From: Cerioporus squamosus
Taxonomy: Eukaryota > Basidiomycota > Agaricomycetes > Polyporales > Polyporaceae
Direction: 5' to 3'
NCBI GenBank assembly: GCA_022592435.1
Contig: JABYQS010000118.1
Coordinates: 1-64,000 of the forward strand
Length of the DNA: 64,000 bases
Every line of letters starts with the position of its first letter. The first letter of the stretch is position 1. A model generated the notes under the pieces. The model ran no database searches, had not been told where the DNA came from, and worked only from the letters and a program-made list of their open reading frames with translations. The position numbers were made by a program, and so were the translations under genes. This document shows, in pieces, positions 1 to 11,803 of the stretch.

Positions 1-932
1 TCAGACTTCATCAAACGGGTGCTCCAGCGGCAACGTCGATCCGAGATTTCTGCCGACATCCGCGAGAAGCCATATCGGTTTGAACTTCGAGTGACGGGGT
101 ACATAGCGTAGATCCAAAGTTGAAGACCGAGGAGCGAAGGCCCTGCCTTTGTAGAAGAGATTACAAAGAGGCCCGCAAGCGAAGATGACGGGCTCGTCGA
201 TCATGAGGAGGATGCGGAGGAGGTACCACATAAGGCACCCTTTGCCTTCAGCGCAAGTGAGTACTCATTCAAGCCACATTGAATATGTACATACATACCA
301 CTCCCTGACTGACCAACGATTAGCGCACCGGTAGCGGGTGCTTGAAGTCGATATTCCAAGATTCTCAAAGCAATGCAGGCATAGGCCTCACGAGCCAGGA
401 TGCGAGGGGCAATCAAAGGAAGACCGGGTATAGAGAGGGTTTGGGGGTGTTCAGGAGTGGTCTTGTACCAGGAGATGCACAGATCTTGCCATCCAGAGTC
501 GTCTGCGGCATACCACTCATTCTGCGCATCCGAATCCCAATGCCAGTTCTGTGCTGCAAATGCAAGGTTGTGTCATGAGATGTTATAACGCTGCAAGATG
601 ATAGTCTGGCCACTTAAATCCCTCCTCATCGCGGAACGCAGCGAAGACTGAGCAATGCGTTGGATCCATACTTGATAGTTGAGGGTAAGTAGTACTCAGA
701 TCACCTGCCAGAGGACGCCGGGTTCACTCACCAAACCCAAGGATTATATAGTTTTGGCGCGAAGACGGACCAGGATCTCCGCTAAATTCCGGAATCCCCT
801 CTTGCGTCCATCCGCACGGGAGACTGAGCCGGACGTTTGAGGTCGGACTGGCAAGAACAGGACATCCGTCTCAGCGCGCCTCTTAGGCACCTGGCGCAGG
901 CCTCTTCTCCAGTTCTTCTCGTCCAGCGCCAT
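1..932 (-). CDS. Partial P-loop NTPase-like protein (window edge, possibly degraded)
   Basis: Minus-strand pieces read as one protein family but do not join into a clean model. From the 5' side: a start at 932 (MALDEKNWRRGL), a stretch around 415-550 rich in Trp/Asp (NWHWDSDAQNEWYA, then GWQDLCISWYKTTPEHP), then a splice from about 271 to about 239 that creates GQSGSGKG, a Walker A P-loop. It continues as CLMWYLLRILLMIDEPVIF and reaches a TGA at positions 3-1. The order resembles, from memory, a widespread Agaricomycete family of cytoplasmic P-loop proteins of unknown function. The junctions between 744 and 560 do not close in frame, so this may be a pseudogene. The protein may also continue past the edge if the last stop lies in an intron. 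The P-loop is inferred from the splice and no function should be assumed. Confidence 0.35.
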
Positions 933-1472
933 ATGATGTATATGATACATCCCGAACTCACTTGGTTAGAAGAAAAGGATTCTGAGCTCGAAAGCAGATT
1001 CAGATGCACAAGGTGCAATTCGCGTAGAGAGTGGGATGGATGAGGGGCGCATGCGCCCGGGAGTCCTCTTGACGACCTCCGCCCAGCACGAGTCCCACAA
1101 AGTCTTTCCGTAAGAGTGCGCGTGAGTCTCCACAGATATTTTAACGAACCAAGAGGGTCCAGCCAGGGTGGTCGTGAGGGATAGAGATGAAGACAGATTT
1201 GTGACAAGCGCTCACCAAATTCGATGCTCTCCCCAGCTGGTCTCGTATGTAATAAACAGCGATGGCAGGTAGGCTGCGTTACTTTGCGCCGAGCGTTCTC
1301 CCAGAGTCCAGTAGATTGTATCACAGCGTCGAAAGCGAATCGGATAAATTATTGCAAAGGGTATGGTAACAACGAACGAAGAAGGTATGCGTCGAACTAT
1401 ACAACACAGCAAGGAGGACGATGACGATACAGGAAGCGACAGGCGACAGCGCAGGTAGAAACGGTACGCTGA

Positions 1473-3482
1473 TCAACGCTTGTGACGTAGGGAGCGCGTG
1501 GTAGTGTGTTTGTGCTTGAGGGCGACCTTTACCCCTAGGAGTGAGGCGACCTCGTAGCACGCGACCAGGAGGAGCTGGCCGACAAGGTCCGTGAGGGCGG
1601 ACTGGCAGGGTAGAGCGTACATGTCTGGATCGAGGCCTCGTTTCCAGAGGAAGGTCGTGAGGAATCGTGCGACAATGAGCGAGATGGTGATCTGTCAGGA
1701 TATGGTCAGTAAGTGAAACCATGGTGCCACGCGCCGTCGAGTGAATGCTGTAAAGAAACATACCGCGATGAGGAAGAAGCAAATCTGGAGGGCCATGAAT
1801 AGGAACGGGAGATGTATCCATCCGAAGGCGATCACACAGACGAGGAAGATGGTCTCGACAGGGAGGCTGACGGCGATGAGGGTCATGAGGACGAGACGCG
1901 GCGTTGGATGATGTGAGTCTTCCTTGAGATCCGTCACGGAGGTGTTGGCTGAGGAAGCTTTGGCCGTGGCAGCGTGCAGAGCTGTAGATAGGCGTGAGAC
2001 GAAGATTGCGCTCACGCCTCCTGGTAGGCCTGGAAACGAAGCATAAGTCGGTTTCTTACTGGTGTCGCTGTGAAAGACGCGTACCTGCAATAACAACTGC
2101 GAGTAGAGCAAAGCCGCTATATCGCTCCACAAACGTATCCAGGACAATTCCAGTGCCAGTACTGATGATCATAGCAATGAAGAGGGGTGACCAGCCCTCC
2201 GTGAGTAGATGTCGGACGTTCTCGTTCTGCTTTGTGAGATAAGTCCATCCGATCGCTGAGAGGAAGAGCAGAACGACGATGATTATGGGCAGTGGAGTGT
2301 TGAGAAGGTGCAGGTGCAATTCGGCAGTCACGGCGAGCAGGGAGAGTGTAACTAAGTCACCGAGACACGCTGCCACGGGGGGAGCAATATTATCTACGGA
2401 CCAAGTCAGGAACGGATCATGGGCGTCCTGTGATGAAGGTTCGCACCTGGATCCAGACCGAACTTCCTACACAACACAACCAAGCCGCACATAAAGGACC
2501 CAAGAAGTATGCTTGACAGACATGCGGCACACATAGCCGCAGACGTGACCATTATGAATCTAGCGTGTACACGGACGGAGGTAAGTTTAGACTCCGTGAG
2601 AAGCGACGACGTCTACTTACTCTGCACCACCTGAAGGAGGCGGCGGAACAGGCCTGTGCGGCTTAGGCTTGTGGACACCACGGGCAACGAACCGAAGGAC
2701 CATTTCGCTGGTCGGCCCATCAAGGAGTGCGTCCTCACTGACATTCTGGTCAGGGACGATCTTGCTCATGAGAAACGCCACGCAAGCAGCGACGAAGGAC
2801 ACGACGGTAGCTTGAACCTGGAGAAGGGTAAGGTTCCCAAGGATGATAGAACGCCGCTTGGCGGGGATGTCGAGGTCTCCCATGTTGGCAGAGGTGCCGA
2901 GGCGTGCTGACAAGTTCATCTCAAGGTTGCCCTTGAGGTTGAGGATGACGGGAATTAGCATGATGAGTTCGTCAATGCGAGCGATGGCTTTCCAATGCTA
3001 CGTTATGTGTCAGAACAGTGGTAAGATGTCGCATCAGGCAGGCCACTTACAGAAACATGGTCCAAGAGTTCTCCGGTCAAGAGTAGACCGACGGTGGTCA
3101 GCAACAGCGTCGGCGCAGTCTAAGAGTGGGATACTCGTTTGAGAGTGATCTGACAGTTCCATACAAGGGGACGTACCTCGAGCACTATGCGCTTGACCTG
3201 ACTGAAAGTACCGGTGGCATGCTCCACCGACCACTCCCTTCCCCGCGTCCGTGTGCGAGGTCCCAACAACGCCTGGTCGCCAGCATCTTCAACGTCCGAG
3301 TCGTCGTCCGAGTCCAGAGAACTTGCTCGATGCGCTGAGGTACCATAGCCAACTCGTCGGGGAGTAACCGGGACTTCCTCGAGACCAGACATTTCGAACG
3401 TGTCGGAGCTGCTCTCAGAGTCGTCGCCGCCATGCTGCGAATCCCTGTCGACGTCGAAGATGAGTGCTTGCCTCGAGTCCAT
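1473..3482 (-). CDS. SLC41/MgtE-like magnesium transporter
   Basis: Seven exons on the minus strand: 3482-3177, 3119-3051, 2997-2621, 2559-2447, 2393-2085, 2029-1764 and 1691-1473. They join in frame to 552 residues. Members of this family move Mg2+ across the plasma or an internal membrane. The first 100 residues are acidic, Ser-rich and probably cytosolic. Two MgtE-type membrane domains follow. The first has the hallmark GNLEMNLSARLGTSAN near residues 148-163 and a long helix with QVQATVVSFVAACVAF. The second has CLGDLVTLSLLAV, a near repeat of the first, and ends with QSALTDLVGQLLL. The internal duplication and motifs are typical of SLC41. The start is the only Met that precedes the acidic leader in frame. 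It is divergent from NGG1, 345 bp away. Residues that decide the ion were not assessed, so magnesium is inferred from the family. Confidence 0.88.
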
Positions 3483-3827
3483 CGTGCGGCTCGTCGCACA
3501 CGAGGCGTGCGAGCCTTTTCGTGAGATAAAGGAATAAGAGGTAGAGGAAGAAGTCGAAAGGGCTACCGAAGGCCTCCATTATGCGCGTTTTGGGCGCACA
3601 CCGCATTAGCATACCGTGCGAACTAATTGCCAAATTGCGCATGCATTGCCAGAGACGCCTCAGGGCGCTTCCTGACTTGCATCTGTTCGCGACGAGTGCT
3701 TGCTCACCGTCGTCCCCGACGTCCTCGACGACCTCGCAGCTCACCGGCATCGTCTGCTATAGTCTGCCGCAGCTTGGGGAAGCTGCTTTCTGCGACTTGT
3801 AGGCAGCTCGGAGGCTCAAACTACGCC
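3483..3827. promoter_or_regulatory. Divergent promoter between the SLC41-like gene and NGG1
   Basis: These 345 bp separate the two start codons of divergently transcribed genes and must hold both promoters and 5' leaders. I see no clear TATA box. Open frames that cross it look fortuitous. Confidence 0.5.
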
Positions 3828-6800
3828 ATGTCGTCCTCCGTTACACCCTACGCCGCACTCCCGCCAATTCGCTCGTCTCTCTTCCACAACCCCCCTGACA
3901 CGCTCCCACCGGCGGACGAACTCGACATACTGCGACTGGAGCTTGAGGCGTTCAAGGCGCAGAGCCTGGAACGCGCCAAGAAGGCCGGAGATGACATACG
4001 GACCATAGAGGAGTCCATGCGCCGCTTAAAGGAGAAGGAGAAGGGAAAGGCTAAGGCGATTCAGAAGGCGGAGCGGGAACGCGGTCGTGCGTACTATCTG
4101 ACTCTTCAGCCATTATTGTGCTCATAACCTTATTCCTTCTATGCCGCATCACTCCTACCTGGAACCACACATAACGCTTAACCCCACGTCTCGTACGCTC
4201 TCGGACCTCGGTACGCGTCGAACCACGACTTTCTCGATACAATGGCTATGTCTCTGCCTCCTCTTTGACCAACTTGTTTGGACGCGTTCCGGGTCTGACC
4301 CGCGCCTGCTCCCACGCTCCTGCACCTTGTATATTGTGTCGCCCTCCACACCTCCTTTGCACGCACGCCATGTCGTCCTCCTCATCTACCTCTCGACTGT
4401 AACACCTGTGCTATGGCCGCATCCCCGCCTGATCCAACCGCTACCTGTGGACCGGCCCGTGCTCCGCTGCACAACGCTTGGACCTGCACCTCGCCACTCC
4501 CGATACGGATCATGGTGGTCTTGTCATAACCATCACTCGATGCTCTTGTATTTTGCTTCGGTTGTGTCTGTGCTTTGAACTCCTCCGTCGTCCATATCAC
4601 CACTCCATGTCCTATCTCGCGCACACTGCTGTGGACGCATGCACACCTTCTCCAGTTACGCCTTCCGTTAACGGAGACGAGAGCCGTGCATCTGCACAAC
4701 CAACTTCCCAACCCCCGCGGAACCGCCTCTCCGCCGCTCCTGCGCCTCCCGCACCGACCCCAACCCCTTCCTTCACCGACGTCCGGAAGAGCAGTCTAAC
4801 GTCTGAGGAGTTGAAGAAGAACAAGAAGAAGAAGCGCAAGAGAGAAGACTCCAGCGATATTGAACCTGGTGAGTACATCACTTCTACTCATGACAGAAAT
4901 TCCAATCGCAAGAGCAGACCCGCCCAAGGTCCGCAAACCCTCACCCTTACCACCGCCACCACCGCCACCGCCTCAACCATCTTCATCCACTCATTCACAC
5001 CCTCCTCCTCCTCCGAAAGCCTCCAAATTCCCTTCAGCATCCTCCTCTTTTAACAAGGTGAGTATTGAAACCCTGTCGCTATCATATTCATCAGGCTACG
5101 ACGTTGGTACCTCGCTCGCCTGATCGACGCTGGCTTCCCGCGTCTGCCATGGACTCAAGTGACTTCTCGGAAGTCATGGGTATCCCGTAGCCTTCCAAAA
5201 CGGGCGACGTATCAGACACCATGCCGCATCCTATCGGCCCACATGCCGGTACAGGCGGTCGTCAGTTGGCAGGCTCCTAAGCTATGCGCCTCATAATCCT
5301 TCGGCCAAGTCTTTAGCCAATGGGTGCTACGTTTCACTCTCAGGGTAACGTCGAGCTTTGGGCCTGAGAGCGTCACCGGTGGAGATCTGGTGTGCTGACA
5401 GTCTGTCAGACCACCGACCTCCTGCCTCGTCGAAGTGAATCCGAGGCTCCACTCTTGTGAATATATATGAGAGTGTCGTTGCAAAATAGTAGTGGATGGG
5501 ACGAGGAGTATGCGTTAAACGCATATGAGCCTCGAAACCGACTTCCATCCTACTCGATCTTCGCAAGGTTGAGTCGGTTCATCGCCGGTTACGGCTTGGA
5601 CAGTTTGCCTCTGTGTTATTCGGTCCCTTGTCGCTTACTCGTGCTGACACGGAGTTGCAGCCTTCAGTTGCACCTGATTTTGCAATACCTCCCTCTACTT
5701 CCCTACTCCCGCCTCGCCCTCCGGTTGCGCCCAGACCAGTGGCCGGACCCAGCAAGCCTGCAGAGGTCACAGAAGACTTCAGCAAGAGCAAGCAGCCCAA
5801 CCAGGTCCTGGTGACGACGTTTTACACCAGCATCGAGCCATGGCTGCGCCCCATCAAGGAAGAAGACATCGGCTTCCTGCAGTACACGGCGGATGAGGTG
5901 GAACCGTTCGTAATGCCCAAGCTCGGGCGACATTACTCGGTACAGTGGGAAGAGGAAGACATCGCGACGTATGGGCAGCCCCTCCCTGGCACCGCAGCCA
6001 CCCGTGCAAGTATGCATGCGCCGCCGCCCAGCGTGCTGCCAAGATGGGAGCCTTCGACGCTCGAGGACGAGGATGCGGCCCTGGATCATCACGCTCATGG
6101 ACCGCTGACGGAACGCGTGGCGAGCGCGCTCATGCCCATGAACCATTTGCTGGAGTACCGAGGCGTTAAGGCAACGGAGGAAGACATGGCTGGCCGGCCT
6201 GGTACAAACGGTGCGGCGGCAGCGGCCGCGCGAGACAAGCTGAACGTAGCCGACCTGGAGGAGCGGATGAAGCATGTAGTACGGTATCATGGGCTGCTGG
6301 ACGAGATTGTGAGTCTGTCTGCTAATGGTGTGTCGAGAGTCGTCTGACTGTATCTGGACAGCCGGACTATTCGGAGGCAGTCGACGACCCGATAGCGACC
6401 GCGCTACGACACGCACAACGCGAGCTACGCACGGTCCTAGCCACGAACAAGGCACGTCGAGCGCGGCTAGCTGCGATCGCGGAGGACAGGCTAGCGTACC
6501 AGGAGTACGTCGAGAGCCGAGATGCCATCGACAAGAGCATCACGACACTCTACTCGAAGCTGCAGAAGAAGGACGGGCCAAAGGTGAACAAGAAGAAGAA
6601 GCAGAAGAGCATCGACCTGCCTGGTGGCCTGAACGGCACCTCGGGGCCTACGGGGACCGCCGCGCTTCCGCCATGTCCCGCTGCTCTCGGGTTGAGCCCG
6701 GACGAGCACAACCAGCTGCACATCCCCGATCAGCTGAATGACCTCGTACGGACTCGGCGAAATTGGGTCGACATCGTCGGCGGGGTGTTCGACGAGAAGG

Positions 6801-7051
6801 AGCGGGAGAATCCTGGGCGAATATGGGGCTTTCCTCAGGAGAGCATCTACCAGGGGGTCGACGAGGAGGTCCGTGCGCAGCTCGAGAGGCTGGGGCCCGC
6901 GCAGCCCAGAGCATCGGGTTCAGGTGCGCGAGTCAATGGCGTAGGGCATGCACACACGAACGGGCGTGCGAACGGGGTCGATGCACGGACAAGTACGAGT
7001 TACGGGTCGAAGGGCAAAGCGCGTGCTGGGGACGAGATGGACCTTGGCTGA
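3828..7051 (+). CDS. NGG1: SAGA/ADA histone acetyltransferase subunit Ngg1/Ada3
   Basis: Five exons (3828-4086, 4656-4868, 4918-5057, 5661-6308, 6362-7051) give 649 residues in a consistent frame. Ada3 links Ada2-Gcn5 to the rest of SAGA and ADA and supports nucleosomal histone acetylation in the nucleus. The N-terminus has a charged helix (SLERAKKAGDDIRTIEESM). It is followed by Pro/Ser-rich linkers with a Lys/Arg block (KKNKKKKRKRED) that could be a nuclear signal. The C-terminal half carries the Ada3 core: a Trp/Pro-rich entry (FYTSIEPWLRPIKEEDIGFL), the coiled region around RLAYQEYVESRDAIDKSI, a basic KKKKKQK-like run and the final IPDQLNDLVRTRRNWVDIVGG segment. Introns 1 and 3 are 569 and 603 bp, unusually long here. 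A small extra exon after 5095 cannot be excluded. Confidence 0.9.
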
Positions 7052-7659
7052 CTATGCTTCCCTGCTCCCTGCTCCTCCTCGGTTGTGTTGTTCTGTATGC
7101 AGGTTGCGGCGTGATCGGGAGCGTCTCTCTGCTTATTGGTATTATTACTATGCGCTCGGAATTCACCCACACTCCTACCGTTTTACGCTATAATCCCCTC
7201 TGTGTTATAGGCCGTCGCGAGGCTCGTGACGCTGTTCATATACTGTCTCAGCTCATCCTCCTGTGCATGTACTCCTCCACCGGTATGACATCTCAGTCCT
7301 GCTTCGGTCTGCTCCATCTTACGATGGTCTCATCCGTCGCACGTACGCCGTAGTGGGTGCATCTTTCAGCTTTCCCGAGAGAACGCAAGTCATTCAGAAG
7401 TGCTCTAACGACTGCCCCTCGTGACCGGGCTCGGGGAAGACTTCGATCCCGAACCGCTTGAACAACGACAGGCGGGCGCCACACCTCCCTCTTCACCACG
7501 ACTCCCGTCTGGAGTTACAAACCACCTCTCGGCATCTGGGCTGGTTAACTCGTCGTATCAACCACTCGAGCACGTCGCGTTAAATCCCAAGCTGAACTAC
7601 AGGCAATATCCCGTAGAGTTTGTGTCCGTGTTACATGTCGTCGTGGTCTCGCTGACCAG
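7052..7659. other. Intergenic, NGG1 to F-box gene
   Basis: About 600 bp with the NGG1 3' end and the promoter of the F-box gene. No further gene, repeat or RNA is evident. Confidence 0.5.
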
Positions 7660-9564
7660 GTGTTCCCTCTGCAGCGGCCACTGCGAGCTGCGAGCCGTCT
7701 TGATCCTGACCACATACGTTGCTCAGGTGAGGAAACTATGCCAGTACCTTGGCTCAGTAACCTGAAAGCTGAACTCAGGGACATGCACGCGGCAGATATG
7801 GACCACTTGGCGTATTCCATAGACGACGCCTTTCCTGATCTCGACGCGCATCTCTCGGCGGAGGAGAAATCCCTTCTAGCGGATGGGCTTGTAGACGCCT
7901 CCCAACTGCAACGTTGGGCTGCCGCAAAGATCAAGGAGTACAAGGACCGCATACAGTCACTCAAGTCCGTGTACAATGCTGGAGCGCCCATCAACCGGAA
8001 GCTACCTCGGGAGGTCCTCGCGGAGATCTTCGCCAACCTCCAGCCCGGAGAGTGCCTCCACGACGGAGCTGTCAAATACCTTGGTGTATGTCGTCTATGG
8101 CGACATCTCATTCTCCGTACTCCTGTGTTCTGGGCCAATATTCTCAGCAGGCAGAAGTACTACACGCACAGTCGGATCCGGGCCCGCGCGCTCGGACGGC
8201 TCAAGCTGCTGCTGTCGCTTACCCGAGCCCATCCCCTCACTCTGTCGTTGGAGGATGTTCATTCTGACCTAGTATGCATGCTATCACCCCACGCATCCCG
8301 GATTTCGTCCCTCACCGTCGAAATGTCTGAGTGTACAGATCCGGAGTCGCTCAACAAGTTGCTTAGAGGCGGAATGCCCCTCATAGAGCACTTGGAGGTG
8401 TCACATTGCCCTTATCTCGCCGGGAAGACGATCGCCCACCTGGCCATCAGTCGCAAGGATCACCCTCGATTGCGGTCGCTCAGGCTTCCTTTCGAAAGCC
8501 TCGGGCCAGCTTGCCTCGACGGCGACCTTCGGAGGCTCGATGTTTTCGAGTGCGGATGCCAGCTGTGCCGGGAGATAGTGAAGAACGGTACCACGCTTTC
8601 CCTGTCGGAGGTCCTCGAGCTTTGCCCATCCTTGCGAAGGCTCAAGACCAAGAATATCCTCCGCCTGTGGGGTCCGCTCGATCGAACTGTCGCCCTTCCT
8701 GCTCTGTGCGAACTGCACATTGAAGAGCGGCGTGGCGATATCGGCGCTTTCCTGACGCGAGTGGCGCACCCCCGAACCTGCGCTGTACGTCTCTCCACCG
8801 GTGCCCATACCGCCCTTCGAGAATGCCTTCCACCGGAGCCGAACTTATGCCCGCAGCTCGATGTAGCGGACGAAGTCCATTTCTCCGTGGATTTTCACGG
8901 GTGGAGTGTGCTCAGGGCGTTAGCTCGCGGACGCGCATGTCTTGAACTGGCCATGTTCGTGAAGACGACCCAAGTCGGGGCATTGGCGGAGCTCTCACAG
9001 TTGTTCTCCCCATCCACCAAGGTTACTACCCTGAAACTCGAATCCTTCATCTACCCCTACATCCGCAGCAACGACGATCCCACGTCTGTCTTCCGTGGCC
9101 TATTGGAGGCCTTCCCCCATCTCACCCGCCTCGATATCGGGGCTTATGATGGAAGACGAGTCATGCAACTTCTGAGCGAGACCTCAGCGGAAGGGTTCCG
9201 GTACTGCCCCAATCTCCGGGAGCTACGCTCTGTCTGGTACTACGGCGACGACGAGCTGTACGAGCCGTCGGACGCTCGGGGTACAATGCCTCCATCCAGT
9301 GCAACGAGCAGGTGGCACAAGGCTGGGGCTGTCGTCTTCTCCGCATTCTGCGATATCACCACCCGTCTACTTATTCGTCGGAGAGCGGCGGGCAAGCCGC
9401 TGCGGAGGTTGTCCATTGGTGTCTACCCGGAGGTGGTTACGGAGTCTCTCTACGTGGACAAGGAGGGTTGGGAGCCGTCGGTACTCGAGCAGCGGCTTAG
9501 GAGACGCCTGACGGGTTATGAAAAGAATGTCGACGTGTTTGCTGTGCAATCAGACGAGTATTAG
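7660..9564 (+). CDS. F-box/LRR-like protein, intact paralogue 1
   Basis: Single open exon of 634 codons from 7660. Later starts at 7738 or 7783 are also plausible, because the two related copies in this window align from the Met at 7783. An F-box-like segment lies near residues 111-160: INRKLPREVLAEIFANL, then VCRLWRHLILRTPVFWANI. The remainder is a weak leucine-rich fold with repeated phrases such as LRSLRLPFESLG, LSEVLELCPSLRRLKT, FPHLTRLDIGAYDG and LRRLSIGVYPE. F-box proteins act as substrate adaptors of SCF ubiquitin ligases. The target is unknown, and such families are large and fast-changing in mushrooms. It is intronless, and it is the only one of three paralogues here without a disruption. 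It lies between NGG1 and the 3' end of HOS2. Confidence 0.85.
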   Translation: MFPLQRPLRAASRLDPDHIRCSGEETMPVPWLSNLKAELRDMHAADMDHLAYSIDDAFPDLDAHLSAEEKSLLADGLVDASQLQRWAAAKIKEYKDRIQSLKSVYNAGAPINRKLPREVLAEIFANLQPGECLHDGAVKYLGVCRLWRHLILRTPVFWANILSRQKYYTHSRIRARALGRLKLLLSLTRAHPLTLSLEDVHSDLVCMLSPHASRISSLTVEMSECTDPESLNKLLRGGMPLIEHLEVSHCPYLAGKTIAHLAISRKDHPRLRSLRLPFESLGPACLDGDLRRLDVFECGCQLCREIVKNGTTLSLSEVLELCPSLRRLKTKNILRLWGPLDRTVALPALCELHIEERRGDIGAFLTRVAHPRTCAVRLSTGAHTALRECLPPEPNLCPQLDVADEVHFSVDFHGWSVLRALARGRACLELAMFVKTTQVGALAELSQLFSPSTKVTTLKLESFIYPYIRSNDDPTSVFRGLLEAFPHLTRLDIGAYDGRRVMQLLSETSAEGFRYCPNLRELRSVWYYGDDELYEPSDARGTMPPSSATSRWHKAGAVVFSAFCDITTRLLIRRRAAGKPLRRLSIGVYPEVVTESLYVDKEGWEPSVLEQRLRRRLTGYEKNVDVFAVQSDEY

Positions 9565-9842
9565 GGTATTTTGCATAGCGGAATTGTAGGTGTTTCAAGC
9601 GATATTGAACTGCACGAGGTCAGGACGACAGAGCACTCCGAACTCTGCCATCAGCTTCAGTGATGAGCATATCCATGAGGGTCCTACTCAGACTTTAGCG
9701 AAAGCACGAAAACTACGAAGTCTACATATGATAAGATAACAAGAGCTGCCACCATCGATTATGAAACTCCTGCGTCAGTTGTACTGATAAGTGCATACAT
9801 TCGAACAGAGGAGACATACCGAGAGGAACCTCGAGAGCACTG

Positions 9843-11803
9843 TCAGACGTCGAGAGGCTCAGGGTCCACGTCCATGCTTGCGCTGTCATCCGGAGGCGGC
9901 GTTTCTGTGTCGCGGTCCTTGCCAGCAGCTGCCTTCCCACCGCGACCACGACCCCTGCCGCGCCCCCGTCCCCTGCCGCGAGTTGTCTTCGCCGAGCTCG
10001 CGTCTTCCCCGGACGACGTCTCCTCGCCAGCAGCGGAGTCCACCGCCGCAGTGGCCGCAGACGCACCCTTACCCCGGCCCCGACCGCCACGTCCTCGCCT
10101 TCCCCCGCGCGCTCTCCTTCCCGCAGTGCCCCTGCGGCCCGACGCAGATGGAGTCGGCTCGTCTGGCTCGGTCGCTTCCTGGTCCTTGTCGCCGTCGAAG
10201 AACTCGTTTCGTGCGTGGGAACGGTCCTCCCGCGACTCGCCCGCGTGCGCCGTGCCATTCTCCTCCTCCTTCTCGTCCTTCGAGCGCTCCTCGTCGGCGA
10301 GCCACGCCCCGATGTCTGGCGGGATCTCCTGCATCGCGACGCTGGGCGCGCCCTGGAGGTAGCGGAGCTTGTTCCGGATCGCGACCGTGACACGCTGCAG
10401 AGAGGTGGGCGTGTTCTGGTTCTCGACGTGCCCAGTGAGCGGGGGGTGGAGCTTCCACTTGGTCTCGCGGAAGAAGGAGTCGTAGATCGTCATGGGGAGC
10501 TCGTCGGGGATTGATGCTCCCACGAGGACGGACGTCTCGTATGTCCAGCATCGCGAGACGTTCTTAATGGTGTATCCGCCACCGCCGAGGACGAGGAGGG
10601 GCACGTTGAACTTGCGGACGAAGTTGACACATTCGCCGTGCGCAGCGATGGAGAGGTTGAATGCGCCGAGACGGTCGCACCCGAGGGAGTCAGCTCCGCA
10701 CTGAAGGACGATGGCGGTGGGACGGAAGGCGGTGACGGTTTCGTCGATTACGGTTTTGAAGATGGTGAGGTACATTTGGTCGTCGATGCCGTCCTTGAGA
10801 GGCACGTTCAAACAAAAGTGTTTCCCGAGGCCGGTGCCGTTGTCGTCGAGTTTCCCAGTGCCGGGGAAGAAGTCGCCCGTGTACTTGTGGAAGGAAACGG
10901 TCATGACGCGGTCGGTGTGGTAGAATGCGAACTCTACGCCGTCTCCGTGGTGGATATCGATGTCAATGTAGAGTACACGTGGATGATACCTTCGATGCAA
11001 TGTTTAGCTTCATTCAGCATGGCTATGGGGCGGAGAATTGTTCACCTGAGCAACTCCAAGATGGCTAGCACGATATCATTCACGTAGCAGAAGCCGCTCG
11101 CCTCGCCTTTCTTTGCGTGGTGCAGCCCGCCGCTCCAGTTGATAGCGATGTCCGTGGTACCAGCACAAAGCTTTCGTGCGGCTGCCAACGACGCTCCTGC
11201 GTACATCTTACAGAAGTCGTACATGTCAGCAAATATCGGACAATCTTCGACGCAGTTGAATCTGTCGATCATTTGCTTCATTTCGCCTTGATTATGTGGC
11301 GTAACTCTGGTTTGAAGAGAGCAAAATGAGTAAGCGCAGCGGTACGTGTGTGAAGACACATACCGTGACAAGAACTCGATGTAGTCGTGGTCGTGGTAAG
11401 CTTCAAGTTCGGCTTGCGTGGCAGGTCGCGGACTGTACCAATTGTGGATTTGCTTGTCCAGACCGTAACCCATCACCAAAGTGTTTGTCAATGTCAACCG
11501 GTGTGGTTTCATTGGATGATGTTCCTGTAAGCTCCAGTCAATCGTCTTTCACTGTCTGCTATAGGGTGAGATCTTCTTACGCCATAGTGTTGTGCGCCGA
11601 CACCCTTCGGGAAGTAGTACGAGACTATCGGCCTCGAATGCGGCTGTTTCGTTGGGTGGTCAGCTATGTGAATGTCGATCTATGTCAGTATTCCTCACAT
11701 TTACTCGCTCCGTAATTGGCTGTGCATAACCATGTGAACCTCTGTCGTCGAAATATGGTGACGAAGAGAAGGTGAAGGAAGTCGCTTGCGAGGAGCGAAC
11801 CAT
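9843..11803 (-). CDS. HOS2: Class I histone deacetylase, Hos2/HDAC3 type, with RG-rich tail
   Basis: Five exons: 11803 to about 11740 (or 11731), 11663-11581, 11524-11364, 11306-11046, 10989-9843. They give about 571 residues. The enzyme removes acetyl groups from histone lysines in a nuclear corepressor (Set3-type) complex. Visible motifs: [11 protein letters not shown] with the catalytic His pair, [17 protein letters not shown] with zinc ligands, [26 protein letters not shown] and [19 protein letters not shown]. Phrases such as [27 protein letters not shown] and IAAHGECV fit Hos2/HDAC3 better than Rpd3. After the domain (residue about 410) there is an acidic linker, then an Arg-Gly tract at about 474-498 and an RG repeat at about 527-541. 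Hos2 proteins are usually about 450 residues, so this tail is an addition. The exon 1 donor is uncertain by 9 nt. Confidence 0.93.

Noticed and set aside
5703..6455. 250-codon minus-strand frame opposite NGG1
   Set aside because: Shadow of the Ada3 coding exon; no motif, and the plus strand explains the sequence.
9874..10362. Pro/Arg-rich plus-strand frame opposite the HOS2 tail
   Set aside because: Complement of the RG-encoding GC-rich repeat.
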